Shown here piece after piece: positions 48,859 to 58,211 of a stretch of 64,000 bases of DNA. Position numbers and translations under genes: made by a program. Within the stretch, counting starts at the first letter, position 1, and every line of letters starts with the position of its first letter. The stretch lies in the NCBI RefSeq assembly GCF_020176955.2, contig NZ_JAIUCZ020000014.1:186001-250000 (forward strand), in the 5' to 3' direction. The notes beneath the pieces were generated by a model, which saw only the letters and a program-made list of their open reading frames with translations, did no database searches and was not told the origin of the DNA. Source of the DNA: Nocardia sp. alder85J (GTDB lineage: Bacteria; Actinomycetota; Actinomycetes; Mycobacteriales; Mycobacteriaceae).

Positions 48859-48880
48859 CGAAATACAACTGTCGTGCTAG
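47489..48880 (-). mobile_element. IS701-family insertion sequence with CTAG target duplication
   Basis: Near-perfect inverted repeats starting CACGACAGTTGTATTTCGTT on both sides (47493 inward and 48876 inward; identical for about 26 bp). CTAG flanks each end (47489-47492 and 48877-48880), the 4-bp duplication typical of IS701 elements. The repeats and duplication look fresh, but the transposase is frameshifted near its end. Confidence 0.9.
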
Positions 48881-49059
48881 TCAGGGTGTGGGTGCGCGGG
48901 GTGCGCGCATCCGGCAGGCGGTCGAGCAGAACCGGCTCGGGCGCCGGTGCTGCGGCGGGTCAGAACTTCTCGCATCCCGGTGCCTGGCACCGAGTTTCGT
49001 AACCAGCCGTCTCGCCCGGGGTGCCGCTGTTACGAAGCTCCGGCAGCGGCAGCGGCAGC

Positions 49060-49460
49060 GTCCCGGCGTCCGGGACGCCGAGGGGGTGGTTGAGACCACA
49101 GGACTTCGGCGCGGGCCGGTGGTTGCCGCCCTGGGTGGTGAACGCCGCGGTCTCGCAGCGGTTGCCGGTGCGGGTACAGCTCGTGGTCGTAGAGGTCGCT
49201 GGCGTAGCCGGACAGCACCACGGTGGCCTGGCAGGCGTGCAGCGCGGCCGCCAGCTCCCGATGTTGCTCGTCGCCGGTCATCTCGTGCCGGCAGTTCCGG
49301 TCCCGGGTGCTGCCGGGGGTAGGCGGGTCGACATAGAGCAGCGCGGAGCGAGGCCGTCGGCGGCGATCAGTTCGAGCGCCGGGCGGGATTCCAGTGACAC
49401 CCGAGGCCAGCCGTTCGACCGTCGGCCACATGCCCTCGAGGCTGGCAGCCAGGTAGGTGG
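49060..49460 (-). pseudogene. DNA adenine methylase (D12 class) remnant
   Basis: The minus strand reads IPTYLAASLEGMWPTVERLA, then ALLYVDPPTPGSTRDRNCRH, EMTGDEQHRELAAALHACQA and TVVLSGYASDLYDHELY. LYVDPP.. is the DPPY-type catalytic motif of D12 methylases with Tyr replaced by Thr, and VVLSGY is the following strand (family knowledge). The N-terminal SAM-binding part and a clean C-terminus are absent. It is probably from a phage or integrative element, like its two right-hand neighbours. Confidence 0.65.
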
Positions 49461-49512
49461 GTATGGAGGGAGATGCTCGACCCGGCCGGGGTCGGCGTGG
49501 TGCCGCCACCCG

Positions 49513-49692
49513 GTGTGGCGCAGGGTTCTCGGGCTGCCCATCATCTCCGTCACCGTGCTGGTCGCGCTGGCGACCCTGATCGCTCTGCTGGGCGGTCGTG
49601 GGTTCGCCCGCCGCGCTCACCAGGTCTTGCGGACCCTGCTCGGCGCGTTGCAGAACCTGCTGCGCCGCAGCCCTCATCGAGACGACCAGTGA
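49513..49692 (+). CDS. Small membrane protein (59 residues)
   Basis: GTG 49513 gives WRRVLGLPIISVTVLVALAT… with one TM helix (about residues 8-25) followed by an amphipathic basic tail ending RRSPHRDDQ. Its stop overlaps the GTG of the next gene (GTGA), which supports both as real. I do not recognise the family. No clear ribosome-binding site is visible. Confidence 0.5.
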   Translation: MWRRVLGLPIISVTVLVALATLIALLGGRGFARRAHQVLRTLLGALQNLLRRSPHRDDQ

Positions 49693-50006
49693 CCGCCGCA
49701 CGGCGGCGAGGCCGGCCGATGCTGTGCCCCTCCGATGTCTTGCGCCGTGTGGTCCACCTCCACGACTCCGGGGTCACAGCCGCGGCCATCGCCGAGGTGC
49801 TCAATGCTGACCGTGTCCCGACCCCCGCCGGGCGGCCGCACTGGACCCGCGCGCATGTGTTCCGGCTCGTCCGCACCGCCGCCGCCGACATCCGCCGCGA
49901 GCCACTCCGGCCCGACGGTGACGCCCGACTGCGCGGCATCCCGGCCCCCGGGGGGCGATGGTGGCATCAGGCGTCGCTGAGCGTCTCGACCGCCAATCGC
50001 TGTTGA
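49689..50006 (+). CDS. Small HTH protein of the recombinase-associated type
   Basis: A 105-residue basic protein: RRRGRPMLCPSDVLRRVVHL, then GVTAAAIAEVLNADRVPTPA and GRPHWTRAHVFRLVRT. This matches the resolvase/recombinase C-terminal helix module ('I A..LN..GVPTP.G..W....V..') found as a free-standing protein in actinobacterial phages and ICEs (family knowledge). The tail after residue 80 is low-complexity and may not be native. Confidence 0.65.
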   Translation: MTAARRRGRPMLCPSDVLRRVVHLHDSGVTAAAIAEVLNADRVPTPAGRPHWTRAHVFRLVRTAAADIRREPLRPDGDARLRGIPAPGGRWWHQASLSVSTANRC

Positions 50007-50069
50007 ACCGACTCCGACCCGGTGCCCGCTCTCGGCGATGACAGACAAGATGAACTTGACCTGCATTAT

Positions 50070-50082
50070 CTTAGTAATTAAG
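50070..50082 (+). promoter_or_regulatory. Near-palindrome before the monooxygenase-MarR operon
   Basis: CTTAGTAATTAAG: CTTA and TAAG arms around GTAAT. Its place just before the start suggests an operator of the MarR protein encoded in the same operon. Confidence 0.5.
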
Positions 50083-50091
50083 GTATTTGTC

Positions 50092-51360
50092 ATGACCATT
50101 TCTTCCTCTCCTTCGATCGCCATCGCAGGCGCGGGGCTCGGCGGCCTGTGTCTGGCGCAATCGCTGCACAAAGCAGGTGTCGACGTCCATGTCTACGAGC
50201 GCGACCGTGACCCGTTCGAACGGCGGCGGGGCTATCGCATCACGGTCGACCCATTGGGCCGGGCGGCGTTGCGTCGATGCCTGCCCGACGCATTGTTCGA
50301 GTTGGCGGCCGCGGTCGCAGGCAAGCCGGGCGGATATTTCCGGTTCACCAACAAGAACCTGCGCGACGCGTTCAAGATCGATGTCGCAGCCGACCCCGAC
50401 GCGGGTGGGCAGATGGATCGCCAGACGCTGCGCGCGATCCTGCTGCGCGGCATCGAGGACCGGGTGCACTACGGCATGTCTGCCGCCGGAGTCGACCAGG
50501 ACGGCGACGGCGCGATTCTGCGCTTCGCCGACGGCGGTTCGGTCCGTGCGGATGTGGTCGTCGGCGCCGATGGCGCCGGTTCGGCACTGCGGGCGGACGT
50601 GCTGCCGGGACACGAACCGGTCGACACCGGCATGCGCGCCGTCTACGGACAGACACCGCTGCAGGTAGCGGGCCGTCGCATGATTCCCGCGGCACTGGGC
50701 AAGAGCGGCGTGCTAGCCATCGGCGACGCGCCCGGTCACTCCGTGTTCTTCACCGCGATGCGCTTCGGTGAACGACCTTCGGTCGCATTCGCCCGGCTCG
50801 CCGACGGTGCGAACGCTCCGGTCGAGGAGGACTACGTGATGTGGGCGCTGATGTATCCGGCTGCCGACGACCCCTTCGCCGACGGACCGATCCCTCCTGC
50901 CCGACTACACGAATTCGCAGGCAAATCGGTATCCGGATTCCATCCCGCCATCCAGGACCTGGTTGCAGAAGGGCAGCCCGACTGCACGATCCGGGTGCCG
51001 CTGTTGGTGGCGCAACGACCGCGCGTCAGGGCCGCTGCACGAGCAACCCTGCTCGGCGACGCCGTCCACGTGATGCCGCCCATGGGAGCACACGGCGGAA
51101 ATACCGCCATGCGCGACGCGGCGAGCTTGGCCACACGACTGGAGCATGCGATAGCCAACGACGAGCCGCTCGACGAGGCCATCACCGCGTACCACAACGA
51201 CATGGTGCTCTACGCGTTCAAGGCGGTTGACGCAGCAAGCAAGCAACGCGGACGGCTCACCAACACAAACCCCGTACAGCGGTGGCTGCTGCTGCGTGCC
51301 CTGCCACGCATGCACCGGATCACGGTTCCCGCGACCGTGGTTGCATCATCATCGGCATGA
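50092..51360 (+). CDS. FAD-dependent monooxygenase (PHBH fold)
   Basis: A 422-residue aromatic-ring or drug hydroxylase. It has the Rossmann motif GAGLGG at 13-18, VYERD at the end of strand 2, DVVVGADGAGSALR (DG motif) and LLGDAVHVMPPMGAHGGNTA (GD motif). ATG 50092 is preferred; upstream codons have no ribosome-binding site. An AT-rich near-palindrome CTTAGTAATTAAG lies 10 bp before the start. The stop overlaps the MarR gene (ATGA). The pair looks like an inducible detoxification or resistance unit (as in tetracycline- or rifampicin-type monooxygenases), but the substrate is not predictable. Confidence 0.9.
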   Translation: MTISSSPSIAIAGAGLGGLCLAQSLHKAGVDVHVYERDRDPFERRRGYRITVDPLGRAALRRCLPDALFELAAAVAGKPGGYFRFTNKNLRDAFKIDVAADPDAGGQMDRQTLRAILLRGIEDRVHYGMSAAGVDQDGDGAILRFADGGSVRADVVVGADGAGSALRADVLPGHEPVDTGMRAVYGQTPLQVAGRRMIPAALGKSGVLAIGDAPGHSVFFTAMRFGERPSVAFARLADGANAPVEEDYVMWALMYPAADDPFADGPIPPARLHEFAGKSVSGFHPAIQDLVAEGQPDCTIRVPLLVAQRPRVRAAARATLLGDAVHVMPPMGAHGGNTAMRDAASLATRLEHAIANDEPLDEAITAYHNDMVLYAFKAVDAASKQRGRLTNTNPVQRWLLLRALPRMHRITVPATVVASSSA

Positions 51361-51818
51361 ACTACGATCGACAACGCCTCATCGACGAGTTGCTGCAGGC
51401 CGGACGTGAGTCATCGCGGTTGTCGGTCCTTTTCCGCGCGGTCGCCGTGTCCGGGCTGGCCATCACGGCCTCGGACGGGGAATGCCTCGACTTCCTCCTC
51501 GACGCCGGCAACGCCACGGCCGGGGAAATCGCTGCCCAGACCAACCTGACCACGGGCGCGGTCACCGCCATGATCCGTCGGCTGGAACGGCGTGGCTATG
51601 TTGTGTCCGAACGCGACCCGGCCGACCGACGACGCGTCGTCGTCCGCGCGGTGCCGGAAAAACTCCTGACAAGCGCCGGCATCTACGCCCGCTACGCCGC
51701 ACGATCCCGAGAGCTGCTCGCCGCTTACACCGACGCCGAACTCACCTTCCTGACCGCGCACTACCGCCAAACGAGCACCATCTACCGCGAATTCATCGAC
51801 GAATCCTCTGCACCATGA
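51357..51818 (+). CDS. MarR-family transcriptional regulator
   Basis: A 153-residue winged-helix repressor: GECLDFLLDAGNATAGEIAA, TNLTTGAVTAMIRRLERRGY (recognition helix), VVSERDPADRRRVVVRAVPE (wing). N- and C-terminal helices form the dimer. It overlaps the monooxygenase stop by ATGA, so it is co-translated and probably controls that operon. Confidence 0.9.
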   Translation: MNYDRQRLIDELLQAGRESSRLSVLFRAVAVSGLAITASDGECLDFLLDAGNATAGEIAAQTNLTTGAVTAMIRRLERRGYVVSERDPADRRRVVVRAVPEKLLTSAGIYARYAARSRELLAAYTDAELTFLTAHYRQTSTIYREFIDESSAP

Positions 51819-52464
51819 AATCGGCCATCGGTCAACAACCCAGCACACCCCGTGTCTCGGCTGTCACTCGACCCGGACAGGCACGACGCGAGGAACCGCT
51901 GCCTTCGTCTCGCGAACGGCAGCAGCTCTCGTAGAACTCGCCGAATTTTGGGCGGATTTGAGATACCGCTTTCAGCGGCAGTGAACCCACTGCAATGTCC
52001 TGGGCAAGATCGAGGAATTGAGGTGTATGAGTCCGGTGGCCGGATCTGTGCGGATGTGGTGCAACAGCGGCTGCGGGCGATTCACCGGTCGACGCGTCGC
52101 GCGGCTGCAGGAGTGAAAGCCCGCGTGGAAGGCTGGTCACCGGAGGAAGTATCGGCCGGGGGTGCCCGGAGCCGGGATGTGGTTGCCATTCGACTGGCGC
52201 GAAGGCTCGAAAATTGCAGGGCGGCGGACGCCGTTGTTCTGTGTGTTCGTAGAAGCTGCTGTAAGGCTTGCCTTTCCGGCTGCGCCGCTGATGATCGGCA
52301 GTGTGGTCGATGAAGGCCCGCGTATCGCGGTGTCCGGTTAGAACGACCCCCGTGACGGGGGCCTGCCCGCGGTGCGGCGCCTGCGCAGGGTCGGCGCGCT
52401 GGCAGTTTCACTGCCAGTTGACGACCAGGGTTCCAGTCAGTGGCTGAGCAGGAGGTAGGCAGAG
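51819..52464. other. Gap before the TPR gene
   Basis: About 650 bases. A frame in 52020-52310 (VYESGGRICADVVQQRLRAI…) looks faintly protein-like but has no start or known family. The final 100 bases hold the hairpin-like CTGGCAGTTTCACTGCCAG near 52400-52418 and the ribosome-binding site of the next gene. Confidence 0.45.
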
Positions 52465-53631
52465 ATGGATACGCTGACGTTGATCGTGGTGGCGTTGGCC
52501 ACCGGTGCGGCCGAGCAGGCACGCGGAACCGGTGAGAAGGTGGTCGTCGAGGGATACACGGCGTTGAAGCACTCGGTCATCCAGCGGTACGGGGTGGTCG
52601 AGGCCGAGGTGGCGGGGCTAGAGTCCGAGCCGGACGAGCTGTTGCGGCGGCAGTTGCTGGTCAAGAAGCTCGGACACGCCGGAGCTGGCGCGGACGAGAG
52701 TCTGCGGGAGGCGGCGGAACAGCTGCTGCGCCTGGTCGCCGAGCGCGCCCCGGGAGCAGCGGTGACGGTGGGCGTGCAACTGACCCGCGTGGCGGTGAAC
52801 GGGGACATCGAGATCGTCGATGTCGCTGCGGAGAGCGGCAGTGCAGTGGCGGCGACCGGCGTGACCGCAGGTGATGGGAGCCTTTCTGTCAGCGGAGCAC
52901 GTGTTGCGGAGGTAGATCGTGATCTGGCGTCACTGGCTCGCGAGCGGATCGAACTCCCTCCGGAAAAGCTGGATGAGGTGATGCGAAATCTCAGGTCGAG
53001 TGAAACATCACGTGTGGCGTGGGCCTACAAACGGCTGGGCAGTATGGCGTTCGAGCAAGAAATGGGATCTTGCCGAAAAATACTATCAACGATCCGTAGA
53101 GCTGTGGCTGGCGTTACGGGATCGACATACCGCCGCATCCACCTACGGCCTGCTCGGCTACAATGCTTCCGCACAGGGCGACCTGGTCCGCGCCGGCGAG
53201 TTCTATCAACGGGCGCTCGGGCTCTTCACCGAGGTCGGTGATCGGGTGAATTTGCGATGGTGGCCGCGCAACTTGCGGGCGTCGAGAACGACCACGGAAA
53301 TTTCGGCGCGGCCGAAGGTCATTATCTGCAGGCCATTGAGAATTTTCGCGGGACGCCAGAACAGATCACGGCGAACCAGGTGGCCAGCATGCTGGGTATC
53401 TTGCCGGAGAAGACCGGGCGAAGTGAAGCGGCTTTCGCGCATCTCGCGGAAACAGCGGCAGAATGGCGGCGGCTTACCGGAGATTTCGACGCTACCCACA
53501 TCCGGCTACTTTCCGATCTGAATCGGCGTCTCGACGAGGGGTCGTTACACAACGCACTGAGCACGCTCGACCAGGCTACCCGGAAGAAACTGGAACGACG
53601 GATCAAACGCGCCGACGGCGGTTACCTGTGA
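52465..53631 (+). pseudogene. TPR protein with a conflict-system-like N-terminus; two compensating frameshifts
   Basis: ATG 52465 (GGAGG upstream) starts an N-terminal domain: TLIVVALATGAAEQ, then VVVEGYTALKHSVIQRYGVV and, further on, VGVQLTRVAVNGDIEIVDVA. This plan is seen in actinobacterial TRADD-N/bRHIM-type signalling proteins (inferred). TPR-like repeats follow: AWAYKRLGSMAFEQ, then KWDLAEKYYQRSVELWLALR, YGLLGYNASAQGDLVRAGEF, and LAGVENDHGNFGAAEGHYLQ. The frame slips near 53065 and slips back near 53250, so the middle is read from a second frame, and the first frame hits TGA at 53241. Joined, the protein would have about 388 residues. Confidence 0.68.
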
Positions 53632-54123
53632 CGACGACTTCACGAAGCGAGGCCCAGTAGCAGCCCTGCGGACGAAACCGAGGGCTGTCACTCGGACAGT
53701 CACCCGCGCGGCGCCGCAGGTTCCCGGACCATCGGTCTCACGGTTTCGCTGCACCGCCACCCGCCGGGCACCGTTACCCCGCCTACCATTCGCAGGAGGC
53801 TGGGCGCCCGCGCCACCACGCCCGAGCAGTCGGCATCGTCGAGGATCTGCTGTGCGCCAGAACAGGAACCCGGCTGCGTGCCCGGTGGGCCCGTCGACTG
53901 CCTCACATCACCGAGTCCTTCGCTCCATGCAGACGCCCGGAACGACACCGCCGGCCGCGTTCCACATCCGGCCCGGACCCGGTCGGCGGTGGGGAATCCG
54001 AACCGGTTCGCGACAGGCGGCGGTGCCCCCGCGCCTGACAAGCACGGCGGCCCGAGTCGAACGATGCCCACGGTAAAGTCGGACACGGCATCCCGCGTGC
54101 GCGGGTGATATTCCAGGGAGACC
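53632..54123. other. Convergent gap holding a dispersed repeat
   Basis: About 490 bases between the TPR gene and the cholesterol oxidase 3' end. Apart from the repeat at 53888-54045 I see nothing I can support. Confidence 0.5.
53888..54045 (-). repeat. Dispersed ~155-bp repeat, copy 2
   Basis: Inverted partner of 7868-8020; see that entry. Here it lies between two 3' ends, so it is unlikely to be a promoter at this site. Confidence 0.8.
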
Positions 54124-55719
54124 TCAGATGACGGTGTTCACGTCCTGGGTGACGAGGTTGTCGAGGGCGCGTTCGGCGACGGCGGCGATGGTCATCGAGG
54201 GGTTGCAGGCCGCGCAGTTGCCGGGGATCAGTGCGCCGTCGAGGACGTAGAGGCCGCGCTGGCCGTGTACCCGACCATCGAGGTCGCAGACTGCCCCCAT
54301 GCTCGCGCCGCCGAGGGGATGCCAGGTGGACGGCATGAGGGCATTGGTGTCGACGAGAGTGCATGTCGCACCGGTAATCTGGTGGACCAGCGGGCCGATG
54401 CGGCTGTTCTGGATCACCGCGTCGCCCTCCTTCGGCCAGCGCAGTACCGCCGCATCGGTCGCGGCGTCGTACTCGAATCGGCCCCGGGCATCACTGACGC
54501 CGTACCCGACGAGCATGGTGGTGTGCGCGTCGGTACCCATCGGCGGGATCGAGGCCTGGATCACCGTGGCCGCCTGCCCCGGTTCGTCCCAGTTGAGACT
54601 GCCGTAGACGACCGGACCGCCTTGGGGCGCACCGAAATCCGCGTCCAAGCAGGTCCACGTGTAGATCCGGTCGGCGTTGGTACCCCAGTTCGCGCCGATG
54701 CCGTCGGGCAGGTCCGGGATCGCCCTCGTGGCCGCGGCGCGTACGAGCAGTTTCGTGGTGTTCAGGCTGCCCGCGGCGAGGATCAGCGCGGGGGTGGTGA
54801 GGATCTTGTTCGCCACCACCGTCCCGGTCGTGTCGATGTGGTCGACGTGGACGGTCCAGCGGCCGTCGCCGGCGCGCTGGATATCGGTGACGTGGTGCAG
54901 CGGCTCGACCCGTACCAGTCCGGTCGCCTCGGCGGCGGCGATGTAGGTGACGTCGACGGAGTGTTTGCCGCCGTTGTTGACCCCGAGCGCACCGTCACCG
55001 TTGGTGTAGGACGGCTTCATCCGCCCTTTCAGCTCGTCGAGTGCGTAGCTCCAGTCGATCGGCATCGGTATCTTCGACACCGGCAGCCCGGCCTTGCGCA
55101 CATGGTCGGCGAAGACGCGCACGACGTTGTAGTTGGGGCTGTCGATGAGTTCGTCGGGAGCGACGGCGAGCCGGAGCATCTGCGCCACCCGGGGGTAGTG
55201 CACCCGGTTCATCGTGTCCCAGTCCAGTTGCTCGGGGAACTGGGTGAGGAACGCTTCCTTGTTCGGTTGCAACGACATGCCTTGGTACACCAGCGATCCG
55301 CCGCCGACGCCCGCGGCGCACAGCGCGGTCATGTTGTCGCCTGCGACGGTGTCGAGCAGTCCCGGGTAGGGATCGAAACCGACTGGCTTGCCGAATAATT
55401 GGGGCACCGACCCATACCAGAGCATCCGTTTGTCGGGTGCGGCGGCGCGCGGGAAGGTGTCGGAGTTCGGGCCGGTCGGCCAGCGTAATCCGCGTTCCAG
55501 CACCAGGACCGGTACGCCGGCCTGCGCCAGTCGCAACGCGGTGACACCACCACCGAATCCCGACCCGATCACGATGACCCGATGCTCCTCGCGGACCACC
55601 GGGATCCGCCCGACCTGGGCGGCAATACCATTGCCGGCGAGGGCATTTCCGGGACTGCCCAGCGCCACTGCGGCACCGGCGGCAGCACCGAGAAAGCCCC
55701 GGCGAGTGAATGCGGACAC
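54124..55719 (-). CDS. Tat-exported cholesterol oxidase (class I, GMC family)
   Basis: A 531-residue secreted flavoenzyme oxidising cholesterol to cholest-4-en-3-one with H2O2. The start is GTG 55719 (GGAGG upstream), giving the twin-arginine signal TRRGFLGAAAGAAVA. The FAD motif IVIGSGFGGGVTALRLA, VGGGSLVYQGMSLQPNKEAF and LILAAGSLNTTKLLVRA are in place. The active-site His is in TWHPLGGASMG (about 467) and Asn in CNPSMTIAAVAER (about 506), both as in class I enzymes. A truncated paralogue at 38379-38525 shares the signal peptide and leader. It supports sterol degradation or membrane attack, as in other nocardioform actinobacteria. Confidence 0.88.
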   Translation of the reverse strand: MSAFTRRGFLGAAAGAAVALGSPGNALAGNGIAAQVGRIPVVREEHRVIVIGSGFGGGVTALRLAQAGVPVLVLERGLRWPTGPNSDTFPRAAAPDKRMLWYGSVPQLFGKPVGFDPYPGLLDTVAGDNMTALCAAGVGGGSLVYQGMSLQPNKEAFLTQFPEQLDWDTMNRVHYPRVAQMLRLAVAPDELIDSPNYNVVRVFADHVRKAGLPVSKIPMPIDWSYALDELKGRMKPSYTNGDGALGVNNGGKHSVDVTYIAAAEATGLVRVEPLHHVTDIQRAGDGRWTVHVDHIDTTGTVVANKILTTPALILAAGSLNTTKLLVRAAATRAIPDLPDGIGANWGTNADRIYTWTCLDADFGAPQGGPVVYGSLNWDEPGQAATVIQASIPPMGTDAHTTMLVGYGVSDARGRFEYDAATDAAVLRWPKEGDAVIQNSRIGPLVHQITGATCTLVDTNALMPSTWHPLGGASMGAVCDLDGRVHGQRGLYVLDGALIPGNCAACNPSMTIAAVAERALDNLVTQDVNTVI

Positions 55720-56581
55720 GAACGACCTCCAGACGGCGGGACCAGCCCCGCGAGAAGTGCAATGAGGAAATACGCACGAACCGATGCGACGGCGCAAACG
55801 GGTGCTACCGCCGAGGTTCGCCCGGGGCGAAGGGAGTCCGCACTACTCTCCCCGCCCCGGGCGGCGACGCGAGTGAGGGATCTCGCGGCGCGCTCAGGCC
55901 GTGCACCGCGCCTGTAGGCCTCTCCCTGGACGTGGCGCGGCCTGTCTCGACCGGCGGCAGTGATGTTCGTTCGGCAACCCCGGCGTCGACAGAATCCACA
56001 ACCTTCCGAAAACAACGCAATTCAGTTTCATCATTTGGTTCCGACGGTAGGAGGGTCTCACGGCGCCACTGAGGATGAAAGCGCTGCTGCCTGCCACCGA
56101 AAGGCGTATGTCCTCCTTCCTGAAAGAGAGTTGGAGCGTCAGCAAACGCAGAAGAGACGACCTAACTTCCGCGATCTGGGCAAGAACACGGTCATCACAC
56201 CATGATCTCGCTCATATAGGGAACCTATTGGCCGATTTCTGCCACCTCGGTAATCGTGCGGCGACGCGCCAGCGCGGCGGTGCAGATGGTCATCGTGCCG
56301 CGTCGGGGCCGCACTACCCGGCGGAGTAATTAGGTTCCCTCTTTGGGTGACCATGTTGGGTTCGGGCCGCAGCGGCGGCCGTCCTGCCCGTGGGGCGCCG
56401 GTGGGCGACCAGAGTGCGGGATGTCTGCGATGTTGTGGAGGGGGCTGTGGAGGTTCTCGATGCCAGGCGAGTGGTGAGTAACCTTGATACGGTGCAGTTT
56501 CTGGGATGATGTGGGCCGGCCTGGCTCGGCCCCGGGCGGGGCGTGGCGGATGCCGCGAACGATCCATCGAGGAGTCTGTGT
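55720..56581. other. Divergent control region (cholesterol oxidase / GntR gene)
   Basis: About 860 bases without a firm gene. 56105-56242 is the shared leader (copy B). The 56340-56580 side should carry the GntR-gene promoter. A minus-strand frame after the leader's ribosome-binding site could encode a short leader peptide but is not conserved in copy A beyond a few residues. Confidence 0.5.
56105..56242 (-). repeat. Shared leader, copy B, upstream of the intact oxidase
   Basis: On the minus strand: GGCAGAAATCGGCCAATAGG, then about 100 bp later CAGGAAGGAGGACATACG, GGTGGCAGG and GGCGCCGTGAG. Same blocks as copies A (38880-39025) and C (35620-35750). Confidence 0.6.
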
Positions 56582-58048
56582 ATGGCCAGTGCCGTCGAGT
56601 CCGATCCCGCCGACGGCGGCCATCCTCGGCAGTCGTTCGCGATCGGGGCCGGCCTGCTGGCCGGGCAGGTCGCCCGCCACATCGAGGACACGGTGATCAG
56701 CTGCGGCTGGCCGGTCGGTCAATCGCTGGGATCGGAAACCGAGTTGCGTGAACGCTACGGGGTCGGCCGGCCGGTGTTGCGTGAGGCCGTGCGGCTGGTC
56801 GAGCATCATCAGGTGGCGCGGATGCGGCGCGGGCCCAACGGCGGGTTGTTCGTCTGCGCGCCCGATGCCGAGCCGGCCACCCGTGCGATGGTGATCTACC
56901 TCGAGTACGTCGGTACCAGCGTCACCGATCTGCTCGAGGCGCGCTCGCTGCTCGAACCGGTCGCCGCCGGCCTGGCCGCCGACCGGCTCACCGAGGACGA
57001 GATCACGATACTGCGCGCGGCGCTGGCCGACGAGCGGGCGCACCTGCACGGCCCGGAATCCTGGGCGCACGACCCGGTGCACACGCTGCTGGGCCGGTTG
57101 TCGGGAAATCCGGTGCTGCACTTGTTCATCGACGTACTGACCCGGCTGACCACCCGATATGCCCGGTCGTCACGCGCGAGCTCCGCCGCAGAGGCGGCGG
57201 TGGCCTGGCAAGACTCCCATGCCGCGCACGAAGCGATCGGCGAAGCGGTGATCGCCGGCGACGCCGCCCGCGCGCAGATCGCGCTGACCACGCATCTGCA
57301 CCATCTCACCACGTGGGTCGACTCGCGCCGGGCACACCGGCGCACCCGTGATCCGCGCGCCGGATTCGACAGTGCGACCGAACCGAGGGGCAAGCTGGCC
57401 GAAGTACTGGCCGGCCGCATCCATGATGACATCGCCGTGCGCGGATGGCCGGTGGGCGCTGTGCTCGGTTCGGAGACGGAACTGGTTGCCCGCTACGGCA
57501 TCAGCCGTCCCGCGCTGCGAGAAGCCGTGCGGTTGCTGGAATATCACTCGGTGGCCCGGATGCGTCGCGGCCGCGGTGGCGGCCTGATCGTCACCGCACC
57601 CGAGTCGCAGGCCAGCGTCGACACGATCGCGCTGCTGCTGGAGTACGAGCGCGTCACCGCCGACGACTTCCGGATCGTGCGCACCGCCCTCGAACTCGGT
57701 GCCGTCACCCGGGTGGCCGCCCGGCTCGCCGGCGCCGGTGACGAGCCGGCCGCGCGACTGACCGCCGCCGCGGGCGGGCCCTGCGAGACCTCGGCACAGC
57801 ATCCGCACCGCGCCGGCCTGTTCCACAGCGAGCTGGCCACCCTCGCCGGCAATCCTGTACTGGCGCTGTTCCTCTCGGTCGTGATCGAGGTGTGCCACCG
57901 GCACCGCGGTGACGGCGCACCGGGTGCGAGCAGCATCACCGGCGAGCCCGGGCACACCCATCACCGCATCCTCGACGCCATCCGCCACGGCGACACCGCC
58001 TTGGCCCGCCACCGCATGCGCCGCCACCTCGACACCCTCACCCATTGA
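56582..58048 (+). CDS. Double-length GntR regulator with two FadR-type units
   Basis: A 488-residue protein made of two tandem FadR-like repressors. Unit 1: wHTH with GWPVGQSLGSETELRERYGV and RPVLREAVRLVEHHQVARMR, then an FCD helical domain (LLEARSLLEPVAAGLAADRL) to about residue 255. Unit 2: GWPVGAVLGSETELVARYGI, RPALREAVRLLEYHSVARMR, then a second FCD. Standard family members are 220-250 residues, so this is a fused tandem duplication and may bind as an intramolecular dimer. ATG 56582 has GAGGAG upstream; a longer frame from 56543 lacks one. Its target is unknown; the divergent cholesterol oxidase is a candidate. Confidence 0.9.
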   Translation: MASAVESDPADGGHPRQSFAIGAGLLAGQVARHIEDTVISCGWPVGQSLGSETELRERYGVGRPVLREAVRLVEHHQVARMRRGPNGGLFVCAPDAEPATRAMVIYLEYVGTSVTDLLEARSLLEPVAAGLAADRLTEDEITILRAALADERAHLHGPESWAHDPVHTLLGRLSGNPVLHLFIDVLTRLTTRYARSSRASSAAEAAVAWQDSHAAHEAIGEAVIAGDAARAQIALTTHLHHLTTWVDSRRAHRRTRDPRAGFDSATEPRGKLAEVLAGRIHDDIAVRGWPVGAVLGSETELVARYGISRPALREAVRLLEYHSVARMRRGRGGGLIVTAPESQASVDTIALLLEYERVTADDFRIVRTALELGAVTRVAARLAGAGDEPAARLTAAAGGPCETSAQHPHRAGLFHSELATLAGNPVLALFLSVVIEVCHRHRGDGAPGASSITGEPGHTHHRILDAIRHGDTALARHRMRRHLDTLTH

Positions 58049-58211
58049 CTCGCCGCCGTCGCGGGCAGATCCCCAGGCGCGACAGGACGAACTGCCGGAC
58101 CGGCACCGGACATCGCGGCTATCGGCCATCGTTTCCGCTCGCAAGTCGACTCATTCCCGCAGGCCCGCGACTCGCGCGAGCGCAGCGGGCACGGCCAGGC
58201 AATGGTCGGGC

